This document shows, piece by piece, positions 21,164-32,982 of a DNA stretch of 64,000 nucleotides. How positions within the stretch are numbered: the stretch's first letter is position 1; each line of letters starts with the position of its first letter. The position numbers were made by a program, and so were the translations under genes. The notes under the pieces are model-generated. The model worked only from the letters and a program-made list of their open reading frames with translations, did no database searches and was not told where the DNA came from. Location: assembly GCA_017979445.1 (NCBI GenBank), contig CM030710.1, forward strand, positions 13,688,248-13,752,247. Direction: 5' to 3'. Source of the stretch: Akebia trifoliata (Eukaryota > Streptophyta > Magnoliopsida > Ranunculales > Lardizabalaceae).

Positions 21164-22776
21164 TGAAAACGCAATCGATTAGCGGGATGTACGGATCCGC
21201 TTTTGATTTTTGAGGTTTAGGAGTCGCCACCTAGTTATTATGGTCTAGGAACCAAATCTTGACTCTAACAGATAAGACGCTAATCTACAAAGAGAACAAG
21301 TCGGGGGAACATGTTATGGGGTTGGAAGGTGTTAGGCACCAACTCTGCCCGGCAAACGCTGATCTCTACTATTTCCCCAAAAATGATTACATTGTTAAAA
21401 GATCTAAAATAAAACAAATAAAAAAGTAAAAAAGCATACCTAGATGATTGCAACGATTTGTTCCCTCAGTAATAGCGAGGAGCGTCCTTGTACGAGTTTC
21501 CTTACTTTTCTTCTATCACTTGATCTGCTTCAGATCTCCAAGTTGAGGTATTTTTTTCTTAGATTTGAGTATTTTTATATTTTTTAAAGGGTTTTTAGGT
21601 ATTTTTGAAGAGTTTCTGGGTATTTTTTGAATAAAAATTGGGGTTTGGAAGATAGGTGGGGAGTTAGGGCTTCAAAATTAGGGTTTGAAGAAGGCTAGGG
21701 AGACTTTTTGATCTACTTTTTCTAAGGTTTATTTTGACCTGCGAAATTAGGTTTTGGAGGCTTTATATTTATAAAGTTTTTTTGAAGAATTAGGTTTTGA
21801 CTAGGTCTCCTTTTAGATAAGGTGAATTAGGATTTTGACTTAAGTCTTATTTGATTGATTAGGTTTCTTTAGATTTGGATTTTAATTAGGGTTTTGACTT
21901 AAGTCTTATGTGATTGACTTGATTTTTTGAAATTAGATTTTTTAATCTTGCGTACAATGAAAGAATATATTTTTAAGTTTTGTGGAGAACCCCCTAATTA
22001 TATCTTTAATTATTTGGACCCCCAGATGGAAAGGTCTTTTAATAAATATCAAGGGCTCCACTTAAATAAGTGGGCAACCATCAACAATTTTGCTTGAGGG
22101 CCTGATTAATTAATTTTCTTGGTTCAGATTTTTAAATTAATTTTATTAAGGTTTCACTTTACGTTAATTAATGTTTTATGTATTAATTTCAAAATTTAAA
22201 ACTATTAAAATTTAAAAATTATGATTTTGTCCCTAAAGAGAACTTTTGCATTTCAGGTCGTTTTTCGATGTTTTAGGATGTTTTGAAATCGATTTTTCGT
22301 AAGGAATTTAATGGGATTATCGGTTTGTATCATTTATGAAATCTTTTGGCATGAAATGATTGTCAACCCTTATGAGGGGTATTTTCGTAATTTTATCAAA
22401 CTTGGTGAAAATTGACGAAATAGTTTATTCGATTTCATTTTGTTATTTTATGTGTTCAAATGGGTTTTCCTAAGCGTAAGGGGGTTCTCAGGATGTTTTG
22501 ATGTTAGGGGTATTTTGATAATTTGATCATTGTTTAGTGATTTTTATCGTAAAGCTTCTTTTTGTCTGAAAAATAATGATTTCTACGTTTTGAGGTTATA
22601 TTTTCCTAGCGTAGCATGATTTATAAAGTTTTGTTAGTTTGAGATAACTCATCTGAATTTTTAAAATATATCTAGTAACAAATAAAAACATTAGAATATT
22701 CATCCATCATTGGAAACTGTTGCAATCGGGTTGATAAGTTGATTAATCAAGTGAGTGCGAAAATGGGATGTCTACA
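21164..22776 (-). mobile_element. LTR D, 3' LTR of element D-E (1613 bp)
   Basis: TG...CA ends. TATA-like stretch tttatatttataaag at 21762-21776. The inner side (22777) is the purine-rich end of the 3' UTR (minus strand ...accaaaaagggacatc). Confidence 0.88.
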
Positions 22777-25360
22777 GATGTCCCTTTTTGGTAGAGGGTT
22801 GAAGCAAATTAGATAAAAAATCTATTTTGGTAGATAGTGCGATATCTGAATGCCAAAGTTAGTGACAGTTCATTTTGCAGCCTGATTTAGCAATTCGTTG
22901 AGGCATTCGGATCCTTGAGAGTAAAACTCTCCTTGAACTAAAGGTATGTCAGGTCCTCGAGCCTAAACTCTCATTGACGATGTCAGATCATTGAATTTTT
23001 GAAAATTCTCCCTGACTAATCAAAAGTGCATGTGTGTACAATGGGTGATACCTACTGAGTATTATATTAGATCATTGAGAATAAACTCTCCTTGATAACC
23101 ATAAATGTCAGGTCTTAGAGATCTTCTTTCACTGACGATGATGATTCAAATTGAAATGCACATATGCAATGAAAACAATCACCGAGATTGAATTATGGTA
23201 AGTTTGAATAACGAGATAAGTGATGTAGAAAGTTCATTAAATCCTATCAAAATTCTTTTTTAAAGTTCAAAAAAATTTGAGTCTCGTTTATCGGACTTTA
23301 GCTAAGGTTTATAGGAACTTAAATGATTTTGTTAATTCATGCTATGATTCAAAAAGTTTGAGTCTCATTTCTCAGACTCGAACTTAGGTTTGTAGGTACT
23401 TCAAAAAACCTACTCATTCTATGATTCAAAAAATTGGAGTCTCGTTTCTCGAACTCGAACTTAGGTTTGTAGGCACTTCAAAAACTTACTTAATCAATGA
23501 TTTAAAAAAGTTGAAGTCTTATTTCTCGGACTCGAACTTAGGTTTGTAGGCACTTCAAAAAAATCTACTCATTCTATGATTCAAAAAGTTTGAGTCTCAT
23601 TTCTTGGACTCGAACTTATTGGAGCTACGCTTCTCAAGCTTGAATTAGTTAAACACTCGGTAGTATTAAGTTTAAACTTTGAAAGCTTGGGCCTTGATTT
23701 ACTTATCATGCATCTGGATTCATAATTATCATTAGGCTTCATCGGACTTTTAAGCTTTTGTAAGATTTTTCTTTTTATCTTGTGATCAAGAATGAAAATT
23801 TCGGAATCACAGTTATTCTAAAAAAATACTCCTAGTTTTAAGGTTGGCTTATAAATGAAACTTGACTATGAAACTGATGAATTGGATTGCACGAGCAACT
23901 ATGGACTCTGATATATGACAGACAAAATAATCGACATTCCTTTAAATTCAAGACTCTTAGGATTATCATATGTGTAATAAGGAATTTGATCAATTTCTTT
24001 TGAGAAATGCTTAAGCTAAACTTAAAATCTTGATGATTATTAGACTAGAAGATCTTTCTTTTCAAAGTGGTCGATGGTTCTACATTTTCCTTTAGCGAAC
24101 ACTTGCAGAAGTAAACATACTCTTAAATATCCTACAATATTTAAGATGACTTCTGAGTTTCTTCGACTTCAACACTATCTTCATCAGATGTGAGCTTTAA
24201 ACTGAAAATGAATGTTGTGACTTGAATAATTTTCTACATACTTTAGTAAACTTCCTTATGGATTTTTCTTCTTAATGGGACACTTCCTCCCATTTGATGA
24301 TGCCCTAATCTAAATCATTTTTTCAGGTTTTCAATCTAGCGGACTTTATTTTTTTTCTTTTGATGATGCCTTCATTTTTGCCTAGGTCGCCTTTTCATGT
24401 TTTCAATCTAACAGTTCTTCATTTTTATGGTTATGCCCTAATTTTGCCTAAGTCGCCCTTTCAGATTTTCAACTTAACGGGCTTTTTTTTCTTCTTTTTA
24501 ATGATCTTGAATATTCAACTTAACAACTTTTTGGCTCATTGGACTTTAACTGAGTCAATTAACATTCAGGAAGACTTAATAGGTGGACTTAGGACATGGT
24601 TTAGAAAGAAAATATATAAGGCTCAATTTCCCAAACTGCCCCTAGTTTGATATTCTTTTTTTTTCTAATGCTCCTAGTTTGGCATTCTTTTTTTTTTAAT
24701 GTCCCTAGTTTGGCATTACTTTTTTTGAACATTTCAATAAGGGATTTTCCTTTTGCAAGATGTTTTTCTTAAGAGCATACATTTTTTTTGGTGTGTAACC
24801 GGGCCTGAAGTAACTTCTCAGGTTGCTTACGTACCCTAAATATTTCTTTTATCTTCTGGGATCTGGTCAAAATGTAGTTCATACTAGGCTTCCCTCCCAA
24901 GGTTGGTGTGTGTGTTTTAGAAAGAAAAGGCTATTAATTTTTTAAGGTTGCAAGGTGCTAAAGAAGGTTACTTTTTCTTAGTAAGACCGGAAAATAGTTA
25001 GACCAAAGAAGGTCTCCTTTGGTGAAATACTTCTTGATTTGGTCAAGGTGTTAGAAACTTGATGTCTCGATTGCTCTGTCAAATAAGATCTTCTTTCGAG
25101 AAGGAGTAACCTTTAGTCTTCTTATATGAAATTGAGTATGATTGAGTTATTTGACATTGACTCGTTCAATACTTTCAGACCTTCAAAAAATTTCTTATTC
25201 TTTTACGAATGAGAATGCTCTCTCTTGAGTGAAAAACATGATGGATCCTTTCATGTGTATCTTATCACCCTGGTCGATGGTTTCAACTACATCATTCCTG
25301 ATCGACAATTTTTGATTTTGAAGTTTATCCTTGACTTTATGCCTTGATTTATTTTAGTAC
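22777..25360 (-). mobile_element. 3' UTR of D-E with four kinds of stem-loop array
   Basis: Non-coding. Going down from 24725 in sense: AATGCC-type hairpins (24645-24725), CTAGATT-type hairpins (24310-24610), a ~77-bp minisatellite (23240-23640), then GAGAGTTTTACTCTC-type hairpins (22905-23150), then the purine tract at 22777. The same order is found in G-H and F-I. A plus-strand open frame at 24360-24650 only crosses the hairpin array and is not a gene. Confidence 0.7.
23240..23640 (-). repeat. ~77-bp minisatellite, about 4-5 units (3' UTR of D-E)
   Basis: gattcaaaaag recurs at 23346, 23423, 23499 (variant) and 23578, periods 77, 76 and 79. Each unit has two hairpins with 10-nt loops: GAGTC/GACTC and GTAGGT/ACCTAC (for example 23392-23397 with 23408-23413). 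Confidence 0.85.
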
Positions 25361-25560
25361 AATCTATCAATATATCCTCATGAGGTCATACAGGAATGTT
25401 GTTCAATTTCTAAAATAAGTTTATTGTTCTCTCACATTCCCCTAAGAATAATGTGGTATCCATTTGCACTTTTTGAGTATACTCTTTAATTCCAATATTT
25501 ATCAAAATTTGATTAGTAAGCTTTAAGGCATTCCTCATGTCAAATTTTATATTCACATCA
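25361..25560 (-). pseudogene. Pre-RT linker stub of D-E joined to the 3' region
   Basis: Minus strand near 25490-25390: VQMDTTLFLGECERTINLF, then KLNNIPV and PHEDIL, the degraded form of the plant Tat linker (EEYERIINLL...FAWSYEDM). It is followed at once by AACCATCGAC-type 3' sequence with no RT. Plus-strand elements have the same junction near 46560 and 54000. Confidence 0.6.
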
Positions 25561-25765
25561 TTATTACACGCATGATAATCAAAAGCTTCTTTATTTTATT
25601 TGAATAAAAAAACATAGACTGACAAACATGACTAAAAGTTAAAATTAATAAATTCTAATATAAAGGAATTGACCGACTGAATTTAAAAAACTGACGCAAT
25701 TGACGCTTAAAAGAAAAAATCAAAATAAGGACATGATTATGAATGAGAAGACATAATGCTAGGGT

Positions 25766-27215
25766 CTATGCCACTTTAGATATCTTCACAATGGATGATT
25801 CAGGCTCGTCCACTTTTTCCACATTTTCATGTTCTGATTCAAGCCTATCTAATACTGAAAAACCCATTTCTTCAATATTTTCGTTGTTTTTCAGTTCTGC
25901 CACTGCCTCAGGGTACATAGGTTCATTCTTACATGGTGAGGATGTACTATTAAGACCAATCGAGTGAATGAAGAAAATCGAGTTAATTGATCTGAATTTA
26001 CTTATGGATATTAGGTTCAGAGTAGAAGGGGGTTGATTTTGAAATATAGGCAAAGGTTTAGTTTTAACATTGGAGTGAGAATGGTGACCTTTCCTTACTC
26101 AATAAGGTCTTGAATAGCATAACGGAGACTAAGGCATCTATCAAGAACATGACCGGGCATCTGATGAAATTTACAGAATTGCCCATTGTCCATGTTTGGA
26201 AGAAGAGGATTGGACAAAGGCTTAGGTTGTAATGGTGTCAGCAATCCCTTTTTCATCAACTTTTGATAGACAATACTAAGGGACATTCCAAGATTGGTGA
26301 ATTGTCTCCTAGGCTTGGCTTGTAAGAGCTGAGTGGCTTGAGGAGCTAGTGCGAAAGAGGTGTTGGCTATTTATAAGGAATTGGTACTGGATTTGAAATA
26401 TTTGGGTTTTGACTCAAATGAGTTACCAAAAAGTCCCGAAGAGTAGGCATCCTCAACTTGATTTCAAGCCTCAAAGAGGGATTAAAAAGTGAGAAGGTAT
26501 TGAGGCATCAAGTACTTGGCATAATTTGGAGTGAGATTCCTGAGGATGATCTTGACTTGTTCCTTCTCTTGATGTCTGTCCCACAATTGAGCAGCTTTAG
26601 CTCTCCATCGAGCAATGAACTCAGTGAAAGTTTCCCTGGGCTTCTATTTAGTAGTTTCTAGATCTCTTCTTATAAGTTCAATATACGTGTTGAATGAATA
26701 CCGACCAATAAACTCCTTCATCAATTCATGCCATGTTCTTACCCGAGATGAGTCCAATGACATTAGTAAGCGTAGGATAGGACCTGTAAGGGTTCTTTGA
26801 AAAAATTGTGCCATCTATTCTTCACTCAAAGCCTAAGATTGCATGATATCGATATATACTTTTAAATGAGTTTTAGGGCACCCAATCCCATCAAACTTCT
26901 CCATGTCTGGCATTGTGAACTTCTCTGGCAGACGGACCATGAGAAAGAACGTCATTGCCCCTAATCTAAAAGTAAAATCATCGGGGTCTTTGATATTCTT
27001 CAAAGCAGTTTCAACCTGAGTTATTCGATGAGCTAAGACAGGGTCGACGTGTAATTGATCATCTTTTTGATTTTCAACGAAGTCAAACACATCCTGAGGT
27101 TCTATAGCTTTATCTTTTTTCTTTTCATTCTTCAAGATTTCAATTTATGTCTGGACAGAAGTGATAATTGTGCTTGAAAATATTCTAAAATCTGACGGAG
27201 CACTACTTCATCCAT
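25766..27215 (-). pseudogene. Tat/Ogre-type gag of element D-E (frameshifted)
   Basis: The ATG at 27215 starts MDEVVLRQILEYFQAQ. After a frameshift the main frame runs through EPQDVFDFVENQ, the Pro/Phe-rich FTMPDMEKFDGIGCP segment, and the retrotransposon gag domain (RTLTGPILR..SLDSSRVRTW, ETFTEFIARWRAKAAQLWDR, about 26550-26800). The knuckle QFCKFHQMPGHVLDRC (C-X2-H-X4-H-X4-C, about 26120-26190) is typical of Tat-lineage gag. The acidic tail ends SSIVKISKVA at 25766. Stops and shifts make it non-functional. The matching gag at 52138-53590 is close to identical in many stretches. Confidence 0.85.
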
Positions 27216-27769
27216 GGTACTTATTTTTTCTTTTAACAAAGACTAACTACTTGGTAATGGTACTCTGGAAAGACAACTTTTTTCACGGACCCAAAGTGGT
27301 ACAGATGGAGATTTAAAATGTTTGGGACCACTTATCACCTGAGTGAAAATACACCAAAATTAACCATTGATTCTGAAGGTTTGATTCTTAACCATATAAT
27401 TAAAATTTTGAGATTAGCCTAAGTCTGGTAGGAAACATTGAATCCAATTGCACTATGAGTCTATAATGACCATGAAGGTGAGAAAGGTTAGTCACGGGTC
27501 TACCCCTGATTGGGATAGAACCTTTGATCAGATAAATTAATTTGACACTAAGATCGAATCTTTTTGGTATAAAATGGTCTGAATTTTTGAAAGTAAAACC
27601 AACTAGTCCAACCAGTTTGATCCATTTGTCGATTAGGCCAATTGATTTACATTTCACACATTGAGTCGGACCGATATTGCGGGTCTAGTTTGAATGGTTT
27701 GAATCGGTCCGCCTACCTACCTGTTGGTTGGATTGATTAGAACAACTCGGGAACAACCATAGTCAGTTT
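27216..27769 (-). mobile_element. Gag leader of D-E with a long open frame
   Basis: Minus strand 27657-27400 keeps an 85-codon open frame (KCKSIGLIDKWIKL, later FIPKRFDLSVKLI, ending LRLISKF) just before gag. It has no ATG at its start; the frame opens after a TAG. The same frame is open at 51675-51947 and has two stops in G-H (about 45740-46000). I know no matching family. Confidence 0.55.
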
Positions 27770-28480
27770 GGGTCGTGACCTATAGGAAGGTTTCTAGACT
27801 CTAGGTATATTACGTGCAATGCAATTTATCTGGCCACCCTTGCCCAAGTACACTTATATACCTCTCGAGCGCACTCAATCAAACGGTATGTGGTGACTTG
27901 GTTTAATATATCGTATGGGTGATAATGTAAGACTCCAACTCAAATCTCTAAAGTAAAAAAACCACTAGTTTAATCCCCAGTTGAGAGGTAGCGCATGATG
28001 CTGAGTAAGGGCACTCTTAAGTCACCTCTCGTCTAGAATAGACATAGTCTATCCCCTTTGTACTATAGTACATTGGGGTAGGATTTCACTTAGGCACTAA
28101 TTTTAATCAAGAAAAGCAGTTTGTGAACTTAGATTAACTTTGATATACCGTATAGGTACGAGTCCAGGGTTGGTGATTGAGACATGTAACTGTGCGACTT
28201 ACAATAGGTCAAAGGCTCAGGTCGCTCTAGCCTGGGTGCATCGATATACCTTTCAGAGTCACCTGATCAAACAATACTGATGCCCCAGTTTAATATACCC
28301 TAAGGTACATGACTGGAGTTGTAGTTTTCATGAATAACGTCGCATCTCCGAAGAGACCGGACCATGCACTAGTGCCACATTAGCTAGAAAGGACATGCAA
28401 GCATGCAATGCAATAAAGTAAACATGTTAGTGGTGTGTGCAAAACAGGGTAGGGTGTGCCCAAGGTCTTTTAAGAATAAA
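27770..28480 (-). mobile_element. Conserved leader block of D-E
   Basis: Homologue of 4665-5460, 40230-40922 and 44895-45597, with the same landmarks (gactggagttgtagttttcatgaat on the plus strand, in pieces, and cctttcagagtc). The FMKTTTPV frame has a stop here. Confidence 0.65.
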
Positions 28481-28922
28481 TGGGCCTGTTGGCCAGATCA
28501 AATCATCACATATGGATATCAAATGAATATTGATCAAGAAAATAATACAAAACCCATCACATCGAAATTAAGATCAATGCAAACACATCACAAATATATC
28601 TGTAGAGATCATGACACGTTATATGGGCAATTAATGCATATAACACGAAGAATAATTAATCTGATCCAACATTGAAAAGGCCCACAATTTTTTTTATATT
28701 TATTATCTATGGTCCAATCAAGGGTTACTTTGGGCCATCCAAACAAAATCAAGACTTTAACGAATTGCCTCGAGGATAGAATGGTAATTGTTGAGGTAAG
28801 GAGTGATGATTTTTTTTAAACAAAAGGACTCTTTTTTTTTAAAAAAGCAAATTGAAATTAAAAAAAAAACTATTACTAATTGTTAAAGAAACCTATAAAA
28901 CATAGTCTAAAAAAAAAGAACT

Positions 28923-29012
28923 CTATTGCCACACCAACTTGTTTGTAATCAAAGAAAGAATTAGCAAACATCCCAATGGGATGTGCAATAGGCAAAATTG
29001 GTGTGACAATAG
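28923..29012 (-). repeat. Inverted repeat with inner hairpin
   Basis: ctattgccacaccaa at 28923-28937 pairs with ttggtgtgacaatag at 28998-29012. The single mismatch becomes a G-U pair in the minus-strand RNA. An inner hairpin acatccc/gggatgt lies in the loop. Confidence 0.78.
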
Positions 29013-30028
29013 CGATTTCCAAATAGAGAGCTTCGACGTAAAAGAAAGACATATTCAACCACGCGTGGAAATCTGTGAGCTCTAATCAGGAGCTTCGTAT
29101 GCAAAAGTAATTTTAACAAGAAAGATCCATGGAAACAAATATCCTATTAAAAAAAAAACAAACCGAAAAGAATTCTTCCATTGATCCCTGATGTCCTAGA
29201 GGAGATACCCATTCAAATTTTTTTATTTAGGTCAAAGCCCAAACAAAACAAAAAATTAGCCATCTCTTTACACCCTTCTTATCGAATTCAAGCCAAAGGT
29301 ATGTTAAACACCAACAAATTTGTAACGTAATTTCTCTCTCAACTCTTGATTCGGTAAAAAAATCTTTATTTTTATGATCAAAAGTTCAAAACAACGATTA
29401 ATCCATTTTTTCTGTTATGAATAAAACAAACAACAACAACAACAAAAAACAATTATTTTTAAAACAGAACGATATTCTCTGTTAGAACCCATAAATCCAT
29501 TTTTTTTTTAATAGAGCGAACTCTGTTGAAACAAAAGTAAGGAGAGAAGAAAGGAAGAAAAAAAACTAAGTGCAGATTAAAATACCCAAAGAGTTCGAGG
29601 TATCTAGAATGAGGTTTTTGAAACAAGTTTGTGGGTATGTTTATTTAAATCCCTCTCTCTCATGATCTGTTAGAGCTTGAAATTAACCCAATTCATCCGA
29701 CATTAACGCTCCATTAAAGCTTGAAATTGAAGCAGAAATACTCGTGGAACAGCTTCCACAAATTCCACAAGCCACAATTTCCATTCACCTCCACTACCGA
29801 TTCAATAATCACGAGATCTCTCATGTTGCAAGCTTGATTGAGAACATTAGACAACAAAGTTCTTGATTTAAGAGGAAAACCAAATGTCAAAGATTAGTTT
29901 GTTTTTTGTGTGAGGGCTTTCGATTTAACAAAACATCATCATGGGTTCATTCGCTCGGTCGATCTCTTTGAGAAGAGAATCAAATGGGGGAATGAAAAAG
30001 AGAACAAGAGAGAGATAGAGAGAGAAGT

Positions 30029-30046
30029 GAGAGGGACGTCCCTCTC
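30029..30046. repeat. 18-bp perfect palindrome
   Basis: GAGAGGGACGTCCCTCTC, purine-rich on one half and pyrimidine-rich on the other, with a GACGTC centre. Confidence 0.9.
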
Positions 30047-30170
30047 TCTTATTTTTTTTGCTATTTTTCGTCATCTTCTTTCTCACTGGAGAAGAAGATA
30101 GAAATATGAAAAATACGTTTTCACTATTGGCACCCCATGCAAAAAAAAAATATTTTTTTTGATAGTTTTT

Positions 30171-30534
30171 GGAATCCTCTCCTCATCATAAACAACATTA
30201 AAAAAAAGAAACTTTTTTTATTTCTTAGTGCATCACTCACAAATAATTTATTTGTGAAGAAGATGAAAAATAAAAAATCGTTTTCTGCTAACAGCACACC
30301 ACGCATAAAAATACTTTTTGTTTTATTTTACTTTTTTTGGGATTATTTTCTTGGAATTCTCTTCTCATCACAAACAACATTATAAAAAAGTAATTTTTTA
30401 ATTTCTAAGCATATTACTCACAAATAATTTATTTTCACAACTTACCACCCATACATATTAATGTGCTAAAAAAAATCATCCAAGATTTTTAAAAAAATTC
30501 ATAACTCTCATCCCAACCGCTATCATTTCATCCT
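30171..30534 (-). repeat. 182-bp tandem duplication in the 5' UTR of D-E
   Basis: ggaatcctctcctcatca at 30171 and ggaattctcttctcatca at 30353 begin two diverged copies that share tcactcacaaataatttatt. Element B has the segment once (about 6397-6480). Confidence 0.7.
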
Positions 30535-30920
30535 CAATTCATATGTCAATTTGAATATTTCATTATTTAGGATCATCCCAAATGACCCTAGATTAAATCA
30601 TAGAAACTGATATTCCAAAATAACATACTCACAATCAATCCAAATAATGCTAAGAGAAGATAATACAACCCAAAAATATAAAATAAAGTAGATAAAAAAA
30701 TAGGTTAACAATCATTATTTCATATCATTACTCTCTTGAAATCCTGTATTATTTGGGGTCATTCCGAGTGACCCTAGATTGAATCATTAAAAATATGCCA
30801 AAACAAAATATTCACCATTCAAAAAGAATGATAAAAAATAAAAATAAACAAAGAAATAAAAAACTAGGTCACTTTGGCAATGCTTCCCATACTTGGGACT
30901 TTTCAAGTCTGATCCTCAAT

Positions 30921-30940
30921 AATCCCCAGTGAAGTCGCCA
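30921..30940 (-). promoter_or_regulatory. tRNA-Arg primer binding site, element D-E
   Basis: Minus strand TGGCGACTTCACTGGGGA followed by TT, one base from the LTR end; one mismatch to the element B site. Confidence 0.85.
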
Positions 30941-30941
30941 C

Positions 30942-32512
30942 TGAAAGCGTTCTCAATTCATAGGATGTGCGGATCTATTTTGAATTTTTGAGGTTTAGGA
31001 GTCGCCACCTAGTTATTATGGTTTGAGAACCAAATATTAACTCTAACAGATAAGACGCTAATCTACAAAGAGAACAGGTCCGGAGAACACGTTATGAGGT
31101 TGGAAGGTATTAGGCACCAACCTCGCCCGACAAATGTCGTTCTTTATTATTTCCCCAAAAAATGATTACATTGCTAAAAGACCTATGATAAAATAAATAA
31201 AATAAATAAAAAAGTAAAAAATTATACCTAGATGATCGCAACGATTTGTTCCCTTAGTACTAATGGGAAGTGTCCTTTTACGAGTTTCCTTACTTTTCCT
31301 TTATCATTGGAGATGCTTTAGATCTCCAAATTGAGGTCTCTTCTTCTTAGATCTGAGTATTTTATATATTGTTTAGAGGTTTTTTTGGTATTTTTGAAGG
31401 GTTTCTGGGTGTTTTTTGAATAAAAGCTAGGGTTTGGTGATAAGTGGGAAGTTAAGGCTTCAAAATTAGGGTTTGAAGAAGGCTAGGGAGACTTTTTGAC
31501 CTACGAAATTAGGTTGTGGAAGAAGAATTAGGATTTGACTAGATCTCCTTTTAGATAAGGAGAATTAGGGTTTTGACTCAAGTTTTATTTGATTGACTAG
31601 GTTTCTTTAGATTACGATTTTCATTAGGGTTTTGACTTAAATCTTATGTGATTGACTTCATTTTTTGAAATTAGATTTTTTAATCTTGCGTACAATGAAA
31701 GAATATATTTTTAAGTTTTGTGAAGAACCCCCTAATTATATCTTTAATTATTTGGACCCCTAGATGGAAAGATTTTTTAATAAATATCAGGGGGCTCCAC
31801 TTAAATAAGTGGGCAACCATCAACAATTTTGCCTGAGGGCGTGATTAAATAATTTGTTCGTTCAGATTTTTAAATTAATTTTATTAAGGTTTCACTTTAC
31901 GGTAATTAATATTTTATTTATTAATTTCAAAATTTAAAACTTTTAAAATTGAAAAAATTACCGTTTTTCCCCTTAAGATAACTTTTGCATTTCAGGTCAT
32001 TTTTCGATGTTCTGGGATGTTTTAGAATTGATTTTTTGTAAGGAATTCAATAGAATTATCGATTTTTATCACTTATGGAATTTTTGGTGTGAAATGATTG
32101 TCAACCCTTATGAGAGGTATTTTCGTAATTTTATCAAATTTGGTGAAAATTGGCGAAATGATTTATTTGATTTCATTTTGTTGTTTTATGTATTCAAATG
32201 GATTTTCCTAAGCGTAAGGAGGCTCTAAGGATGTTTTGATGTTAGGGGTATTTTGATAATTTGATCATTTTTTAGTGATTTTTATCGTAAAGCTTCTTTT
32301 TGTCTGAAAATGAAGATTTCTACGTTTTGAGTCATATTTTTCTAGCGTAGCACGATTTCTAAAGTTTTGTTAGTTTGAGATACCTCATCTGAATTTTTGT
32401 AACATATCTAGTAACATATAAAAATATTAGAATATTCATCCATCATTGGAAACTGTCGCAATCGAGTTGACGAGTTCATTAATCAAGCGAGTGCGAAAAT
32501 GTGGTGTCTACA
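30942..32512 (-). mobile_element. LTR E, 5' LTR of element D-E, TATA region deleted (1571 bp)
   Basis: Pair partner of LTR D. Compared with D it lacks two stretches of roughly 27 bp. One is at about 31500, between repeats of TTTTGA. The other is at 31520, removing the TATA-like tttatatttataaag that D keeps at 21762. The 5' LTR is the one that would drive transcription, so this copy's promoter looks disabled. Confidence 0.85.
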
Positions 32513-32982
32513 CGTTCTATTTCGAGTCGAAAGGTATTTGTAATAAGAACGTAATGTCCTTTTATGATTTTGAGCTCATAGTTTATTATTCCTCATGTAA
32601 ATTCCAAGTCATTCAACATAATAAAATACCATCTAATTGGTGCATCATTTAACTTTGATTCATTTTTCATACCAATCAATTGATTTTATAAAATTGGCAA
32701 AATCCTATTTTTCGTAATTGGTATATTTCTTCCTTTTGATAAGCCCAAGCTCAACCAGTGATGTATCTGGACTCTAGTGACCTCAGACTTAGAAAATTTC
32801 ACCCAATTTTTAAAATTAGAGGGTTGAACTTAGTGATTTCTTGAATCAACTCATGATTGCTTTCAGACTCTCAAAGTATTGTTCATGTCATCTTGGATAA
32901 AAGGCATCTCGAAAGGATATTAATTCTGGTCTTATGAAATAACCAAGCACGCATATCATCAAGTCACCAAGCAAGTTTTGCA
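32513..32982 (+). mobile_element. Leader of element X, right side of the D-E insertion
   Basis: Non-coding sequence continuing 20824-21163, with accaatcaattgatt-type motifs like the gag leader. It leads into the gag ATG at 32983. Confidence 0.5.

Larger units (their letters stand above)
28481..30920 (-). mobile_element. 5' UTR of D-E (2.4 kb)
   Basis: Non-coding by my reading. Contains a hairpin at 28923-29012 related to that at 191-256, an 18-bp perfect palindrome at 30029-30046, and a 182-bp tandem duplication (unit starts 30171 and 30353). I looked for captured gene sequence at 29580-29990, where codon-like text occurs on the minus strand, but recognise nothing. Confidence 0.6.
21164..32512 (-). 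mobile_element. Complete non-autonomous Tat/Ogre-like element D-E (11.35 kb)
   Basis: Minus strand: 5' LTR 30942-32512, primer site 30921-30940, 5' UTR, leader block, gag, 3' UTR, 3' LTR 21164-22776. The flanks are CATTC (21159-21163) and CGTTC (32513-32517), a 5-bp target duplication with one change. Gag is present but broken. Pol is reduced to a short linker stub, so it is a gag-only (TR-GAG-like) element. Confidence 0.85.

Noticed and set aside
24360..24650. 96-codon plus-strand frame
   Set aside because: It runs antisense through the stem-loop arrays of the D-E 3' UTR; the repeated residues simply mirror the repeats. The same applies to 47226-47633 and 48573-48812 on the minus strand.
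29580..29990. Captured gene fragment in the 5' UTR of D-E
   Set aside because: Mildly codon-like on the minus strand but translates to nothing I recognise in any frame; not reported as a feature.
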